From positions 38,342,350 to 38,406,349 of the forward strand of contig NC_088645.1 in assembly GCF_964019385.1 (NCBI RefSeq): 64,000 bases of DNA, read 5' to 3'. The position numbers and the translations under genes are program-made. Positions 43,395-52,046 of this stretch are shown here, piece by piece. Source of the stretch: Sycon ciliatum (taxonomy: Eukaryota > Porifera > Calcarea > Leucosolenida > Sycettidae). The notes beneath the pieces are model-generated. The model worked only from the letters and a program-made list of their open reading frames with translations, was not told the DNA's origin and made no database searches. How positions within the stretch are numbered: the first letter of the stretch is position 1; every line of letters begins with the position of its first letter.

Positions 43395-44249
43395 ATGATG
43401 GCCACTGATGCTGTTGTTGCTGGTGAAGATGTTGTGGACTGTTTGGGTATTGACCCGTTCGCTATCAAGACGATAAAGAAACCCGGTCTCTACAAGCGAC
43501 GTGCTAGCCGTAATCCGAATCTGGAGCCTCTGCCTAAGATCAAGATGGCATCTCCTCGTCCTACCATACTACCAGGTGTCGCCACCATTATTACGGATGG
43601 GGCAGCAGAGTGTGTTCAAGCAATGTACAGCAAGACCGCCCACGACTATCATGTTGCTCCTGGCACCGATTTCTACTATACGCGCGGTGATTTACCGGGC
43701 ATGCTTGTCAATGGCACGGTATGTGAAGGACGCTTTGGTCAACTTAAGCTGTACGTCCAGGCTTCACAAGACGATCTCATTCAATTCTTCCTGAAGACCT
43801 CAACACCTTTGAGACGTGCCGTGAGATCTCCACATATCAACAGGATACGGAGTAACATCTTCCCTGCAATGTACCAAGGGAAGAGTGTGACTGCTTTGTA
43901 TCTCAAGCCAACCAAGGGTGTGCCCAACTTCCCGATGAACGAAGAGTGTCAGCTCTATCTGCATCCTTCCACTATATCTTTCAACAGGGAGAAGTGCGAA
44001 TTCAAGGCATGGCTTTCGGCAATCCCCCTGATGTTTGTAGACTCACGGCTTTGTGAAAGGGATCACGACACCGTGCAAGACCTTCCCGAGGCTGAATTGA
44101 CTCGACTGGTGATTGCATTCCTCAAGAAGTGGAGCACTGCTGACAACGTGACTGCTGACATTGCGTTTGACACAACGGTGGCGGCGGCAGCGTCTCTCCC
44201 TGACACCCTACCGGACAATTCACTGGACTTGAATCTGCTAAATGCTTAG
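43395..44249 (+). CDS. Polinton protein of unknown function
   Basis: 284 residues starting MMATDAVVAGEDVVDCLG. The longer frame begins at an ATG inside the TATA box (43284), so that start is rejected. No domain recognised. The middle is beta-rich and globular (FYYTRGDLPGMLVNGTVCEG, QDDLIQFFLKTSTPLRR, CQLYLHPSTISFNREKCEF), with no signal peptide or membrane segment. The C-terminus is acidic/hydrophobic (LPDNSLDLNLLNA). Its position before the fibre and capsid genes suggests a structural or regulatory role. It could correspond to one of the poorly defined Polinton proteins, but I cannot assign which. Confidence 0.6.
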   Translation: MMATDAVVAGEDVVDCLGIDPFAIKTIKKPGLYKRRASRNPNLEPLPKIKMASPRPTILPGVATIITDGAAECVQAMYSKTAHDYHVAPGTDFYYTRGDLPGMLVNGTVCEGRFGQLKLYVQASQDDLIQFFLKTSTPLRRAVRSPHINRIRSNIFPAMYQGKSVTALYLKPTKGVPNFPMNEECQLYLHPSTISFNREKCEFKAWLSAIPLMFVDSRLCERDHDTVQDLPEAELTRLVIAFLKKWSTADNVTADIAFDTTVAAAASLPDTLPDNSLDLNLLNA

Positions 44250-44297
44250 TCTATCTTACCACATTGATTGATCAGAAAGACTTTATATCCTAACCCT

Positions 44298-44329
44298 TTT
44301 TTTTTTTTTTTTTTTTTTTTCATGCTCTC

Positions 44330-44368
<39 letters not shown>
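44298..44368 (+). repeat. poly-T and (CT)n microsatellite
   Basis: About 23 T residues, then a pure CT run between the unknown gene and the fibre gene. It may serve as a 3' UTR or promoter spacer. Confidence 0.9.
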
Positions 44369-44370
<2 letters not shown>

Positions 44371-44464
44371 CTAACATATCATCGCTTCATTAGATTACCA
44401 CTAGCACACATGAGTATCATAATGATTTATTTGAGAAAGAAAATATTTCCTATCATAATTAGAA

Positions 44465-44465
<1 letters not shown>

Positions 44466-44495
<30 letters not shown>
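44466..44495 (+). repeat. (GT)n just upstream of the fibre ATG
   Basis: A 30-bp GT run ending three bases before ATG 44499. Translating it gives an artefact (CVCVC), so the ATG at 44469 is rejected. Confidence 0.9.
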
Positions 44496-44497
<2 letters not shown>

Positions 44498-44498
44498 G

Positions 44499-46268
44499 AT
44501 GGCGTACTGGGCTACGCATTTCCATAGGAGTGATGGGGAGGAGACTTCCCTCAAGCACATGCAAAGCATGCGGAATGATATTACCGAAATACAATCAGTT
44601 GTGGGGAACGATGACACCGAAAACACCTTGGTTCATGATGTGGAGAAACTGAAAGAGGTGAAAGCCGATGAGAGCAAAGTGGAAGATGTGGAAAACAGAT
44701 CTACGCGCTACACAGATCAAGCCATAGCAGCTGATGAGCTGCACGTGAAAACAGATGGATCCGTGTCCATGGATGCTAACCTCAACATGAATGAGCATTC
44801 CATCTGTAATTTGGCGTACGATGATAGTTCTTTGACATGTGCTGTCCCTGCCGGTTGGGTCAAGAATGAAATCCAACAAGCATCATCGAGATTGCAAACT
44901 GGTATGGACACTGTGCGCAAGATGAAAGGACCTCGTGGTGATCGGGGATTGGGATGGCTTAGCGGAGGTGGCATGCCACTGAACTCTGTAGGGAGAAATG
45001 GTGACTTCTATCTCGATGCAACCACGCTCATCGTGTACAAGAAATTCAGCTCGAAATGGAAGGCGTTTGGTCGGCTTCATGGATCAAGAGGTGAAGCTGG
45101 TCCACGTGGAGAACGTGGATTGATCGGTCCTGAAGGTGAGACTGGACCTAGAGGAGCTGATGGGCAAGGCGGTGAACGCGGTCAAAAAGGTGATCAAGGA
45201 ATACCTGGTCCAGAAGGTCCCAGAGGTGAAGTTGGACCACGTGGAGAACGTGGATTGGTCGGGCCTGAAGGTGAGATTGGACCTAGAGGAGAAGATGGGC
45301 AAGACGGCCCACAAGGTGAACGTGGTGTGCAAGGTGATCAAGGAACCACAGGTCCCATGGGTCCCCAAGGAACCATCGGTCCAACCGGTCCTCCAGGAAA
45401 CAGAGGTCCCGTGGGTCTCCAAGGAATCATCGGCCCCATAGGTCCTCAAGGAACCAGAGGCCCCATGGGTCCGCAATCAAATCAGAACCTATCCGATCCG
45501 TTTCATCTACTACCTCTCATTCGGAGAAACGCCTACCTCTACATATACTCTCATCCTAGCAGATTTGAATCCGTCACCAGGGTGAGCAGAAACAGATACA
45601 GAGGGATAAATCTCGTTGACATGAAGGACAAGAGAATCAACGTGAACAGCATCGACATGTTCCGAGACGATCACTTCTACCTCAACATTACACAACCCAG
45701 CCAAGTTTCCATTAGAGAACGATTCGTCAATCTGTTTCATGACAACATGTCTTTTGCAATGTTCCAAGTAATTCAAGTGGACGCACCTGACCCTAGAAAC
45801 ATGGCATTGAAGGCATTCGATATCGATACTGTCGGAAATTTCAGCTTGGATAGTTTGTACGTGTTGTTCACTGCCACCCACATAAGCGGCAACTACTTCA
45901 CGCGTCCCGGCCATTCATCATTCAACATACCCGTTTCGTCTGTAGTCAGCCAATTATCGGCGGCTTTGGATAAACCTGTGTCGAGTATGACGGATCTCTT
46001 GGGTACAAAGTGTGTCATAAGTTACGCTCGGAATTCAGAAGGCCTATTCACTCTATACGTAAACTCCATTTTGATACATTCCAACTTAGACACTGTCCCA
46101 TTTTCCAGGACCAATGGAATCGAAGATTGCAATTATAGCATTGGTGGTACTCAATTCTTCAACGGCACTTCATCAAAGTTGTTCTGTCATTTGCACTTTG
46201 CAGAGAGTTTATCTTCTCACACAGTCCAGCGCATCCACACAGAACTCATGGCACACTACGATATATGA
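44499..46268 (+). CDS. collagen-like fibre protein of the Polinton
   Basis: 589 residues. 1-90: helical/coiled N-terminus. 86-105: DGSVSMDANLNMNEHSICNL, close to the DGSVxMxGNLxMNxxxIxNL motif of phage and virus fibre proteins. 168-194: GDFYLDATTLIVYKKF, another element common beside collagen-like fibres. 195-325: unbroken Gly-X-Y triplets (GPRGERGLIGPEGE type). 326-589: a globular beta-rich head ending SSKLFCHLHFAESLSSHTVQ, like a LamG/concanavalin-type fold. Overall this is a trimeric fibre with stalk and receptor-binding head; the function is inferred. Its position before the capsid genes supports a virion surface role. No introns needed. Confidence 0.75.
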   Translation: MAYWATHFHRSDGEETSLKHMQSMRNDITEIQSVVGNDDTENTLVHDVEKLKEVKADESKVEDVENRSTRYTDQAIAADELHVKTDGSVSMDANLNMNEHSICNLAYDDSSLTCAVPAGWVKNEIQQASSRLQTGMDTVRKMKGPRGDRGLGWLSGGGMPLNSVGRNGDFYLDATTLIVYKKFSSKWKAFGRLHGSRGEAGPRGERGLIGPEGETGPRGADGQGGERGQKGDQGIPGPEGPRGEVGPRGERGLVGPEGEIGPRGEDGQDGPQGERGVQGDQGTTGPMGPQGTIGPTGPPGNRGPVGLQGIIGPIGPQGTRGPMGPQSNQNLSDPFHLLPLIRRNAYLYIYSHPSRFESVTRVSRNRYRGINLVDMKDKRINVNSIDMFRDDHFYLNITQPSQVSIRERFVNLFHDNMSFAMFQVIQVDAPDPRNMALKAFDIDTVGNFSLDSLYVLFTATHISGNYFTRPGHSSFNIPVSSVVSQLSAALDKPVSSMTDLLGTKCVISYARNSEGLFTLYVNSILIHSNLDTVPFSRTNGIEDCNYSIGGTQFFNGTSSKLFCHLHFAESLSSHTVQRIHTELMAHYDI

Positions 46269-46377
46269 AAGTGCTACTTTGATTGTACATAATATATAGC
46301 ACACATGCTACACTACATTCTTGAGATGAAAATGAAAAATAAAACCTATCTATAGTGAGTGTCATCACAACACCAGA

Positions 46378-47130
46378 ATGTCTGTGATATTGACAGTGGC
46401 GAACAACACGTCGGGCGTGAGCAGGGGATTGCACAAACCGAACTTTACTCTAAATGTGAAGGAGCTCGATACGCGTGATAAAGTCCTGCATGTTGAATCG
46501 GCTCAGTTTGAAGTACACTTTGAGAACATAGACGAGGCAACGAACAAACTCTATGTGGTACATGGTGTAGAAGAAGAAGAAGAAGAAGAAGAGGATAGAC
46601 TTTCCATCAAGACGGGAACATACAGCGATGTAGACGATTTGGTGTCTATTATCAATACCACTCTGAAACGAGCAGGACACGGAGACATTGTGTTTTCCTA
46701 CTCTTGTCACACCAGCCGCATAAGTGTCTCGGTACCCAGGAATAAACGGTGCTTGTTGAAGAAGGACTCACCCGCATTGGTGCTGGGTGTGGGCACTATT
46801 CTCAAGCCATACACGATCGAGGGATCTCACACGTTCCCGTTCGCTGTGGATCTGACGAAAGGCAGAAGACTTGTCCTGCTCTACACCGACCTCATTGGAC
46901 CTGCTGTGGAGTACGAAGACAATACTGATTCGAGGGTGCTGAAGACTTTTCTTATTCAAACCCTCAACGGTTTGAATAACTACGTGTTCGGGAAAGAAGA
47001 CAAACGACTGCTGATTCCACACGAAAACGTGACTAGCATTTCGTTCTGGTTGAAATTCAACACCGGTGAACACATTACTTCCGGATATCCCGTCTACCTT
47101 GATCTTCGGATCACCAACACAACTACTTAG
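46378..47130 (+). CDS. minor capsid (penton-like) protein
   Basis: 250 residues with beta-rich sequence throughout (FTLNVKELDTRDKVLHVESA, IVFSYSCHTSRISVSVP, ISFWLKFNTGEHITSGYPVY), consistent with a single jelly roll. An acidic Glu run (residues 65-72) sits in a loop. Size, beta pattern and position upstream of the major capsid gene match the Polinton minor capsid protein, expected to form pentons at the capsid vertices. There is no single signature residue to prove it. It stops at 47130 directly before the next ATG. Confidence 0.65.
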   Translation: MSVILTVANNTSGVSRGLHKPNFTLNVKELDTRDKVLHVESAQFEVHFENIDEATNKLYVVHGVEEEEEEEEDRLSIKTGTYSDVDDLVSIINTTLKRAGHGDIVFSYSCHTSRISVSVPRNKRCLLKKDSPALVLGVGTILKPYTIEGSHTFPFAVDLTKGRRLVLLYTDLIGPAVEYEDNTDSRVLKTFLIQTLNGLNNYVFGKEDKRLLIPHENVTSISFWLKFNTGEHITSGYPVYLDLRITNTTT

Positions 47131-47736
47131 ATGGATCTTCCAGATATTCGTGTCCGTCACGTGCGTGACATGGTGGAGGATATAGCAAAACGAAAGAAAT
47201 TGGAGAGCGAAAAGGTGCGTTGCCGGGAGAAGTACGTAATTTACAACACTGCAATCTTGTCCTTTCTCATACTCATTCAAACCATTCTCAATATCCTTCA
47301 AGGGAGTGGTGTTGTATCTGGAGAACATCGCATTCGAATCATCGCCATCAGTAGCACGATTATCGGTGTGATCATGGCATGCATTGGTAAACACGTTCTC
47401 GACACCAAACGTCAGCTTGTCAAGTGTATTGAACAACTGCAGCAGATGGAGAGAGCTGAAGACTCGTTCATGTTGGAATTGGGCATTACTCTTGAAGATG
47501 GGAAGCTCACTAACGAGGAGCATCAACGATTGATATCGATGATGAACGACTTTCGCAAGACACTGGATATTGGATCTTTGAAAAAAATTCACCCCTATTA
47601 TAATGTGACTCGCAAGAATGGCACAGGAGATATACTCACCACAAGCTCCGGAGTCCTTCACGGGACTCCTGACCAACACGAAGATCGTTCAGAAGAACAT
47701 CCTCGACAGGACGGAGAAGAAACTCTCGTTGCTTGA
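47131..47736 (+). CDS. two-TM membrane protein overlapping the capsid gene
   Basis: 201 residues; the ATG directly abuts the mCP stop (TAGATG). A charged helical N-terminus (VEDIAKRKKLESEKVRCREK) precedes TM1 (about 37-57, YNTAILSFLILIQTILNIL) and TM2 (about 69-91, IIAISSTIIGVIMACIG), followed by a helical tail. The last 119 bp overlap the start of the MCP gene in another frame. The protein could be an inner-membrane or virion membrane component, or act in particle release. Two hydrophobic helices on a coiled base loosely recall SLATT-like proteins, but I do not assign a family. Confidence 0.6.
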   Translation: MDLPDIRVRHVRDMVEDIAKRKKLESEKVRCREKYVIYNTAILSFLILIQTILNILQGSGVVSGEHRIRIIAISSTIIGVIMACIGKHVLDTKRQLVKCIEQLQQMERAEDSFMLELGITLEDGKLTNEEHQRLISMMNDFRKTLDIGSLKKIHPYYNVTRKNGTGDILTTSSGVLHGTPDQHEDRSEEHPRQDGEETLVA

Positions 47737-49219
47737 GGGTAGACGCGGAGTACGACTCTTTTCCACAGCAGATCGATCACCACCATCCCTGAACAATGAA
47801 CTAGACATCTCGTCGCCGAATTTCATTGCTCTGGGGGAGAGCTATTTCATCGTGAAAATGCGCTATAGTGTCAAAAACAATCTCAATAACCAGCCTGGAG
47901 ACTACACGCGATGGGTGTGCACCACGTCACCAGCCTTTTCGTGGTTCAAGAACATTCGAGTGGAGATCAACGGAACAGAGGTCACGCAATCGAGTAAAGT
48001 TGCCGACATGCAAATGGTTCAGCACATCCTCAGTCTAATGGAAAGCAGCAGCGAACGCCTTCAGTACGTGGACTCGGATCTCTACGGTCTACAGAAACTG
48101 GATCCGCAAAGAGCATTGAGAGGTGTGGATTTAACGCCCTATCAACTTGGTGTGAAGCGTAAGCATGGCTATGCCTTCGAAACAAACGCTGCAAACGCTA
48201 ATGCAGCACAAGCACCGGATTTCGTCGATGATTTCACACTCAGGCGTGCACCCACCGTCGAGCTTGTCACCAACGAAGGCTTCTCCAACACGGTTCAGGA
48301 AAATGCACTTCGTGCAGCTGTTGGACGGTTTCAGTACAAGCTGAGACCCTTCCTACCGTTTTTCAATCAGGATGATGCTTGGTTACCCCCGGGTACACAG
48401 GTGAAGCTTCGCTTTGATCTGCCACAATCCGAGCTTTCCAGATACATCATGCTTAGCGATCAAGGCGGTGGTGCCAACAGTGCTCTGAGCGTCGGTGATA
48501 TTGAGATCGATCTACTCCAATTGGACTTTGTGTACACTACCTATCGCATGGAACCCAATCTCACCGATCGTGTACGCCTTCCCAAACAACTCTATTTCCA
48601 CACGTGGTGCCCTCGTCTCATACAAAAGAGTATTTCAGATGATGCTGGTACACTGGAACTGCTTCACAATGCGGACATTCCACGCAGGATGATCCTGTTC
48701 TTCACAGATTTGACTCATGGTACACAGCCAGCATTGGCTGGAGGTGAAGCATCGCATTCTTCGAACAGACTGGCCATGATTCATGCAAATCTCAGTCAAC
48801 TTCGTGTCACTGTCAACGACCAGACGCTCTTTGACAACCCGCTCAAGTTCCAGTGGGATGTGAGTCGTAATACTGAAGGGCAATACTTCTACGATTACAA
48901 CAAATCCTCCTACCTGCGTGGCTACAATCTGGTTCAAGACTTTTTCGGCAAGACGTATGGAACGCAAATCCCCATCACCGCTGCAGATTACTGCAATCAC
49001 TACTTTATGGTGCCTATCAACTTGAATCTGGATCGGACCACAGACAATCCAAGATCGAGAGGAAATCTGTCCATCGACTATCAATTTAGCGACGTGACAA
49101 ACGCCCCCGTGAGGAGACCTAGCGAAAATGGCGCCTCGATCAAAGTCAACCTTCTCTGCATGGACAAGTACTTGTACACCATGAGCAAAGATGAAGGTAT
49201 CAAAGCCGAAGTTGTATGA
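47618..49219 (+). CDS. major capsid protein (double jelly roll)
   Basis: 533 residues. The N-terminal MAQEIYSPQAPESFTG leads into beta-rich sequence: NNELDISSPNFIALGESYFI, FSWFKNIRVEINGTEV, YKLRPFLPFFNQDDAWLPPG, KLRFDLPQSELSRYIM, and late LSQLRVTVNDQTLFDN and MVPINLNLDRTTDNP. Length, place between mCP and ATPase, and a first jelly-roll segment with a VEINGTEV strand are those of the Polinton MCP, the trimeric capsid subunit related to adenovirus hexon and virophage MCP. The start at 47618 makes the gene overlap the membrane protein gene; a later ATG is less likely because the first 60 residues look structured. Confidence 0.75.
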   Translation: MAQEIYSPQAPESFTGLLTNTKIVQKNILDRTEKKLSLLEGRRGVRLFSTADRSPPSLNNELDISSPNFIALGESYFIVKMRYSVKNNLNNQPGDYTRWVCTTSPAFSWFKNIRVEINGTEVTQSSKVADMQMVQHILSLMESSSERLQYVDSDLYGLQKLDPQRALRGVDLTPYQLGVKRKHGYAFETNAANANAAQAPDFVDDFTLRRAPTVELVTNEGFSNTVQENALRAAVGRFQYKLRPFLPFFNQDDAWLPPGTQVKLRFDLPQSELSRYIMLSDQGGGANSALSVGDIEIDLLQLDFVYTTYRMEPNLTDRVRLPKQLYFHTWCPRLIQKSISDDAGTLELLHNADIPRRMILFFTDLTHGTQPALAGGEASHSSNRLAMIHANLSQLRVTVNDQTLFDNPLKFQWDVSRNTEGQYFYDYNKSSYLRGYNLVQDFFGKTYGTQIPITAADYCNHYFMVPINLNLDRTTDNPRSRGNLSIDYQFSDVTNAPVRRPSENGASIKVNLLCMDKYLYTMSKDEGIKAEVV

Positions 49220-49250
49220 ATTAATTCCGACCTAGTAGTAAAAGGGCATC

Positions 49251-50036
49251 ATGGAAGGTGGTGACCTGGAGACCAGACATCGTGTCTACGGTGGTGATTT
49301 GAAAACATCGAGTCGACAACACGGTGGATTCTTCTGGAAAAAGAGCTTCTGGAAAAACCTAATCGGTGCTGGACCGGATGAGATGGAAAAGCAGATGGCG
49401 GAACCCACGACAAAACAAGATGCAATGCAACGCGGTGGACTTGGACCCCTGGCTGCCATGGCAGGAATGACACTTCTTCCCATGCTTTTGGGGAGAGGAG
49501 AGTCCGGAGACATTGTGGAAACGCAAATGAAAACAGCTTACAACCCTGCCATGCACCGAGGAGGTCTAGCCATTCCACCAGGATTAGCCGCCAAGGCCAT
49601 ACCACTCCTGACGAATCTGGCTGCTCCCTTGGCCATGGGTACCATGGCATCACTGGGTGACAACGTAATGGATAAAATATTCGGCAGAGGAGTAAGGAAG
49701 GGAAGCTCAGCAGGTGGCATGAAGCGCACTAAAAGTCGTCGTCGTCGGCATGCACCGAAGAAGATTCGTCAACGAGCATCTCAAAAAACCAAGAAACCAG
49801 CTCGTCAAGTTCGCTCCAAAGGCCGCAGGGCACGAGGAATAAAGAAACAAGGAAGGGCCTTGTTCAAAAAACTAGGACATCGTGCCCTCGACGAAGCTTC
49901 ATCGTTCCTGTCTGCACCTCGTAGATCCCTAACCCGTCCTGAAACTCCATTTGCTCAAAAAATTCGACAGAACATTAACAGTGCAGGACCGTCTTCTATG
50001 AGTTCCGCTCACATCGGTCCATCCTACAACATCTGA
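49251..50036 (+). CDS. basic pVI/pX-like virion protein
   Basis: 261 residues. It opens MEGGDLE, so the first four residues form an (M/L/I)xGG adenain-type site; Gly-Gly pairs recur (YGGD, RGGLG, RGGLA, AGGM). A central hydrophobic/amphipathic segment (PPGLAAKAIPLLTNLAAPLA) is followed by a very basic region (residues 158-205, RTKSRRRRHAPKKIRQRA). This is the layout expected of adenovirus pVI (membrane-active) combined with pX/pVII (DNA-condensing), processed by the virion protease. It lies between MCP and ATPase, 2 bp before the ATPase ATG. Assignment is by composition and context, not by alignment. Confidence 0.55.
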   Translation: MEGGDLETRHRVYGGDLKTSSRQHGGFFWKKSFWKNLIGAGPDEMEKQMAEPTTKQDAMQRGGLGPLAAMAGMTLLPMLLGRGESGDIVETQMKTAYNPAMHRGGLAIPPGLAAKAIPLLTNLAAPLAMGTMASLGDNVMDKIFGRGVRKGSSAGGMKRTKSRRRRHAPKKIRQRASQKTKKPARQVRSKGRRARGIKKQGRALFKKLGHRALDEASSFLSAPRRSLTRPETPFAQKIRQNINSAGPSSMSSAHIGPSYNI

Positions 50037-50038
50037 TC

Positions 50039-50791
50039 ATGGACTTTATCTCGCTCCTTGGACAGGAAATCGGGAGGAAGAAAAAGACTAGTCCCGTAAG
50101 GAACGACGATGTTCCGACCACGGCCACTGCTCGACACGGGCTGCACATTCCTGGTCTTCAGTTCGAGTCTAAGGATTGGTTCACGGAAATCATTCCTGCT
50201 CTGAAATCCTGGGGTCAAAACGTATTGTTTCTGGGACAGAGCAACATGGGTAAATCCTACTTTCTCATCAAGCTCCTGAAACGCGTGCAACCTGAGCGTA
50301 TAGTTGTCATCTCCAACACGCCGGCCGATCAGTATCGTCTCCCAAGCCTCAAATCCTTCAAGCATTACAGCACCATGCCCGAGTGTATCGAAGACATGGA
50401 TCTCCAGCCTAACACCTATGTGATCATTGATGACATCAGAGTGATGGGTTTGAAGCACGGCAGTCAAAGAGAGTGTCTCTACAAGTTCTTCACCATGTAC
50501 AGTCATCATCATAAGTTGAACGTGTTCTTTCTCTCTCAGAGCTTTGATAACATTAAAGACATGAAGATCAATGCAAACTTTATGTATCTATTTCGCTTCA
50601 CTGATAAAAGCAATATCAAGCGTTATCTCAATACTCTGTTTGGTGGTCTGTGCACGAAGTCATCCATTATCTTTAGATTGTATGAGAAGTTATTGGCGGT
50701 GTGTCGCAGACCTATCCTAACCATTGATTGCTCTTCTAATCAGTACTACACGTATTGCGAAGACACTGCATTAAAGGTGACTTTTGAATAA
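50039..50791 (+). CDS. genome-packaging ATPase (FtsK/HerA type)
   Basis: 250 residues. Walker A is LFLGQSNMGKSYFLIKLL (G-x4-GKS, about 62-79), Walker B is TYVIIDDIRVMG (about 126-137), and a downstream VFFLSQSFDNI holds the Gln-containing sensor. It belongs to the FtsK-HerA clade, as A32-type DNA packaging ATPases of Polintons, virophages and large DNA viruses. It should pump element DNA into preformed capsids. It is complete for its family. The start (MDFISLL) follows the previous stop by 2 bp (TGATCATGG). Confidence 0.9.
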   Translation: MDFISLLGQEIGRKKKTSPVRNDDVPTTATARHGLHIPGLQFESKDWFTEIIPALKSWGQNVLFLGQSNMGKSYFLIKLLKRVQPERIVVISNTPADQYRLPSLKSFKHYSTMPECIEDMDLQPNTYVIIDDIRVMGLKHGSQRECLYKFFTMYSHHHKLNVFFLSQSFDNIKDMKINANFMYLFRFTDKSNIKRYLNTLFGGLCTKSSIIFRLYEKLLAVCRRPILTIDCSSNQYYTYCEDTALKVTFE

Positions 50792-50813
50792 AAACCTCGT
50801 TGATGTGCGTGTT

Positions 50814-50917
50814 TAGCCGAAAAGTTAGCCGAAAAGTTAGCCGAAAAGTTAGCCGAAAAGTTAGCCGAAAAGTTAGCCGAAAAGTTAGCCGAAAAGTTAG
50901 CCGAAAAGTTAGCCGAA
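50814..50917 (+). repeat. 12-bp tandem repeat, about 8.5 copies
   Basis: Unit TAGCCGAAAAGT repeats exactly from 50814; the ninth copy diverges after TAGCCGAAA. It fills the spacer between the ATPase stop and the next ORF. Being a multiple of three, it yields repeating peptides on the other strand that are artefacts. Confidence 0.95.
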
Positions 50918-50949
50918 ACATTGAAAAAAAATTCCAATAATGAATAAGA

Positions 50950-52011
50950 ATGGAGCATCTTACGGTGAAATTCTCAAATGGGCTACCGAGCAGTATACAG
51001 AGGGTGGGGTCCAGAAAGGGATCCTTCTCGATACCCAAGCGTAAAAGGTTGCAAACCTTGCAGTTTATGTCGAAACATCCTCAACACATCCTCAAGAAGA
51101 GAGTAAATTCGTGGGAAGTTCTCGGTATACCACCACTCATGCGGCAAAAAGGAGGTAATAACTACAATACCTACTTGAAAAGCGTCAAGAAAGTTCTTTC
51201 CCAAGTGCCAGATCACAGTTTGAGCACCTCCACCCTGTTGGAACTGCAAGCTGATCCGCGAGTAAAGCGTCTATATGACACCCACTTCAAAAACAATCCC
51301 GATCACATCAGTTACCCGTCTGTGAGAAATGTGATTGCATCCAACATACTCAACTATGATTCCACTACCGATCAAGTTCGCGATTCCGTTGCAGATGTCA
51401 GGAAGAAGAGAAAGGCACCTTTAACATCAGTGCCTTTCAATCTATTACAAGACCACGAATTTGACCGATGGATCCTACAAATCCTGGACAGTTTCCTCCG
51501 ACATACAAATATACCGGCAACCTTTTTGAAGAGCAACTATTTCACAAGCCGATCACAACTGCTGCAACTCTACGATGAAGATCGACTGAGGTTCAGGAGT
51601 CGGGTGGAAGCGGCTGCGGATGCCCTGAAGACGCAGACGATGAACGACTACACTACTCTGGTCAACGAGACGAATCGCATCTACATGTCCAGGTACCCGT
51701 TTGCAACCATAGCGGGTGCGGTGGGAATCCACAAACATGTCGATGGATTCCTTCGATCAGAACGAAAGATTCATGAACTAGCCACCCTAGTGCTAGCTGT
51801 ACCGGGATCGCAGCTCAAGTTTCAAGATCTCAACGATATGACTTCTACGTATGGTAGAACAACTGAAGCAAAATTGATCCATCCCGAGCATTTCATGATC
51901 AGAGCACAAAAGGTGATGGTGGACGATGCATCATTCATTCAAGAGGTTCTGAAGGATAAAAGCAGGATCACTCGTATCATCAAGGATATCCTGAGTGGAC
52001 GTTCAATGTGA
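50950..52011 (+). CDS. Polinton protein of unknown function (353 aa)
   Basis: Basic N-terminus (RKGSFSIPKRKRLQTLQFMS, about 22-41) followed by a mostly helical body (TYLKSVKKVLSQVPDHSL, FDRWILQILDSFLRHTNIP, LIHPEHFMIRAQKVMVDD). No zinc site, Walker motif, membrane segment or protease motif seen. Position between the ATPase and the protease-integrase gene, plus a basic head, would suit a DNA-binding or core protein or a terminal-protein candidate; that is speculation. It may match one of the unnamed Polinton genes. Confidence 0.65.
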   Translation: MEHLTVKFSNGLPSSIQRVGSRKGSFSIPKRKRLQTLQFMSKHPQHILKKRVNSWEVLGIPPLMRQKGGNNYNTYLKSVKKVLSQVPDHSLSTSTLLELQADPRVKRLYDTHFKNNPDHISYPSVRNVIASNILNYDSTTDQVRDSVADVRKKRKAPLTSVPFNLLQDHEFDRWILQILDSFLRHTNIPATFLKSNYFTSRSQLLQLYDEDRLRFRSRVEAAADALKTQTMNDYTTLVNETNRIYMSRYPFATIAGAVGIHKHVDGFLRSERKIHELATLVLAVPGSQLKFQDLNDMTSTYGRTTEAKLIHPEHFMIRAQKVMVDDASFIQEVLKDKSRITRIIKDILSGRSM

Positions 52012-52046
52012 TCACGTGCGCGAAAATTTTCAGGCTATGATCAAGA

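Noticed and set aside
44469-44498. Upstream ATG of the fibre gene
   Set aside because: The added residues are only a translated (GT)n microsatellite.
45084-45476. Minus-strand ORF opposite the collagen region
   Set aside because: Antisense of the Gly-X-Y repeat; low-complexity shadow.
50736-51038. Minus-strand ORFs with repeated FRLT or NFSA units
   Set aside because: Shadow of the 12-bp tandem repeat.
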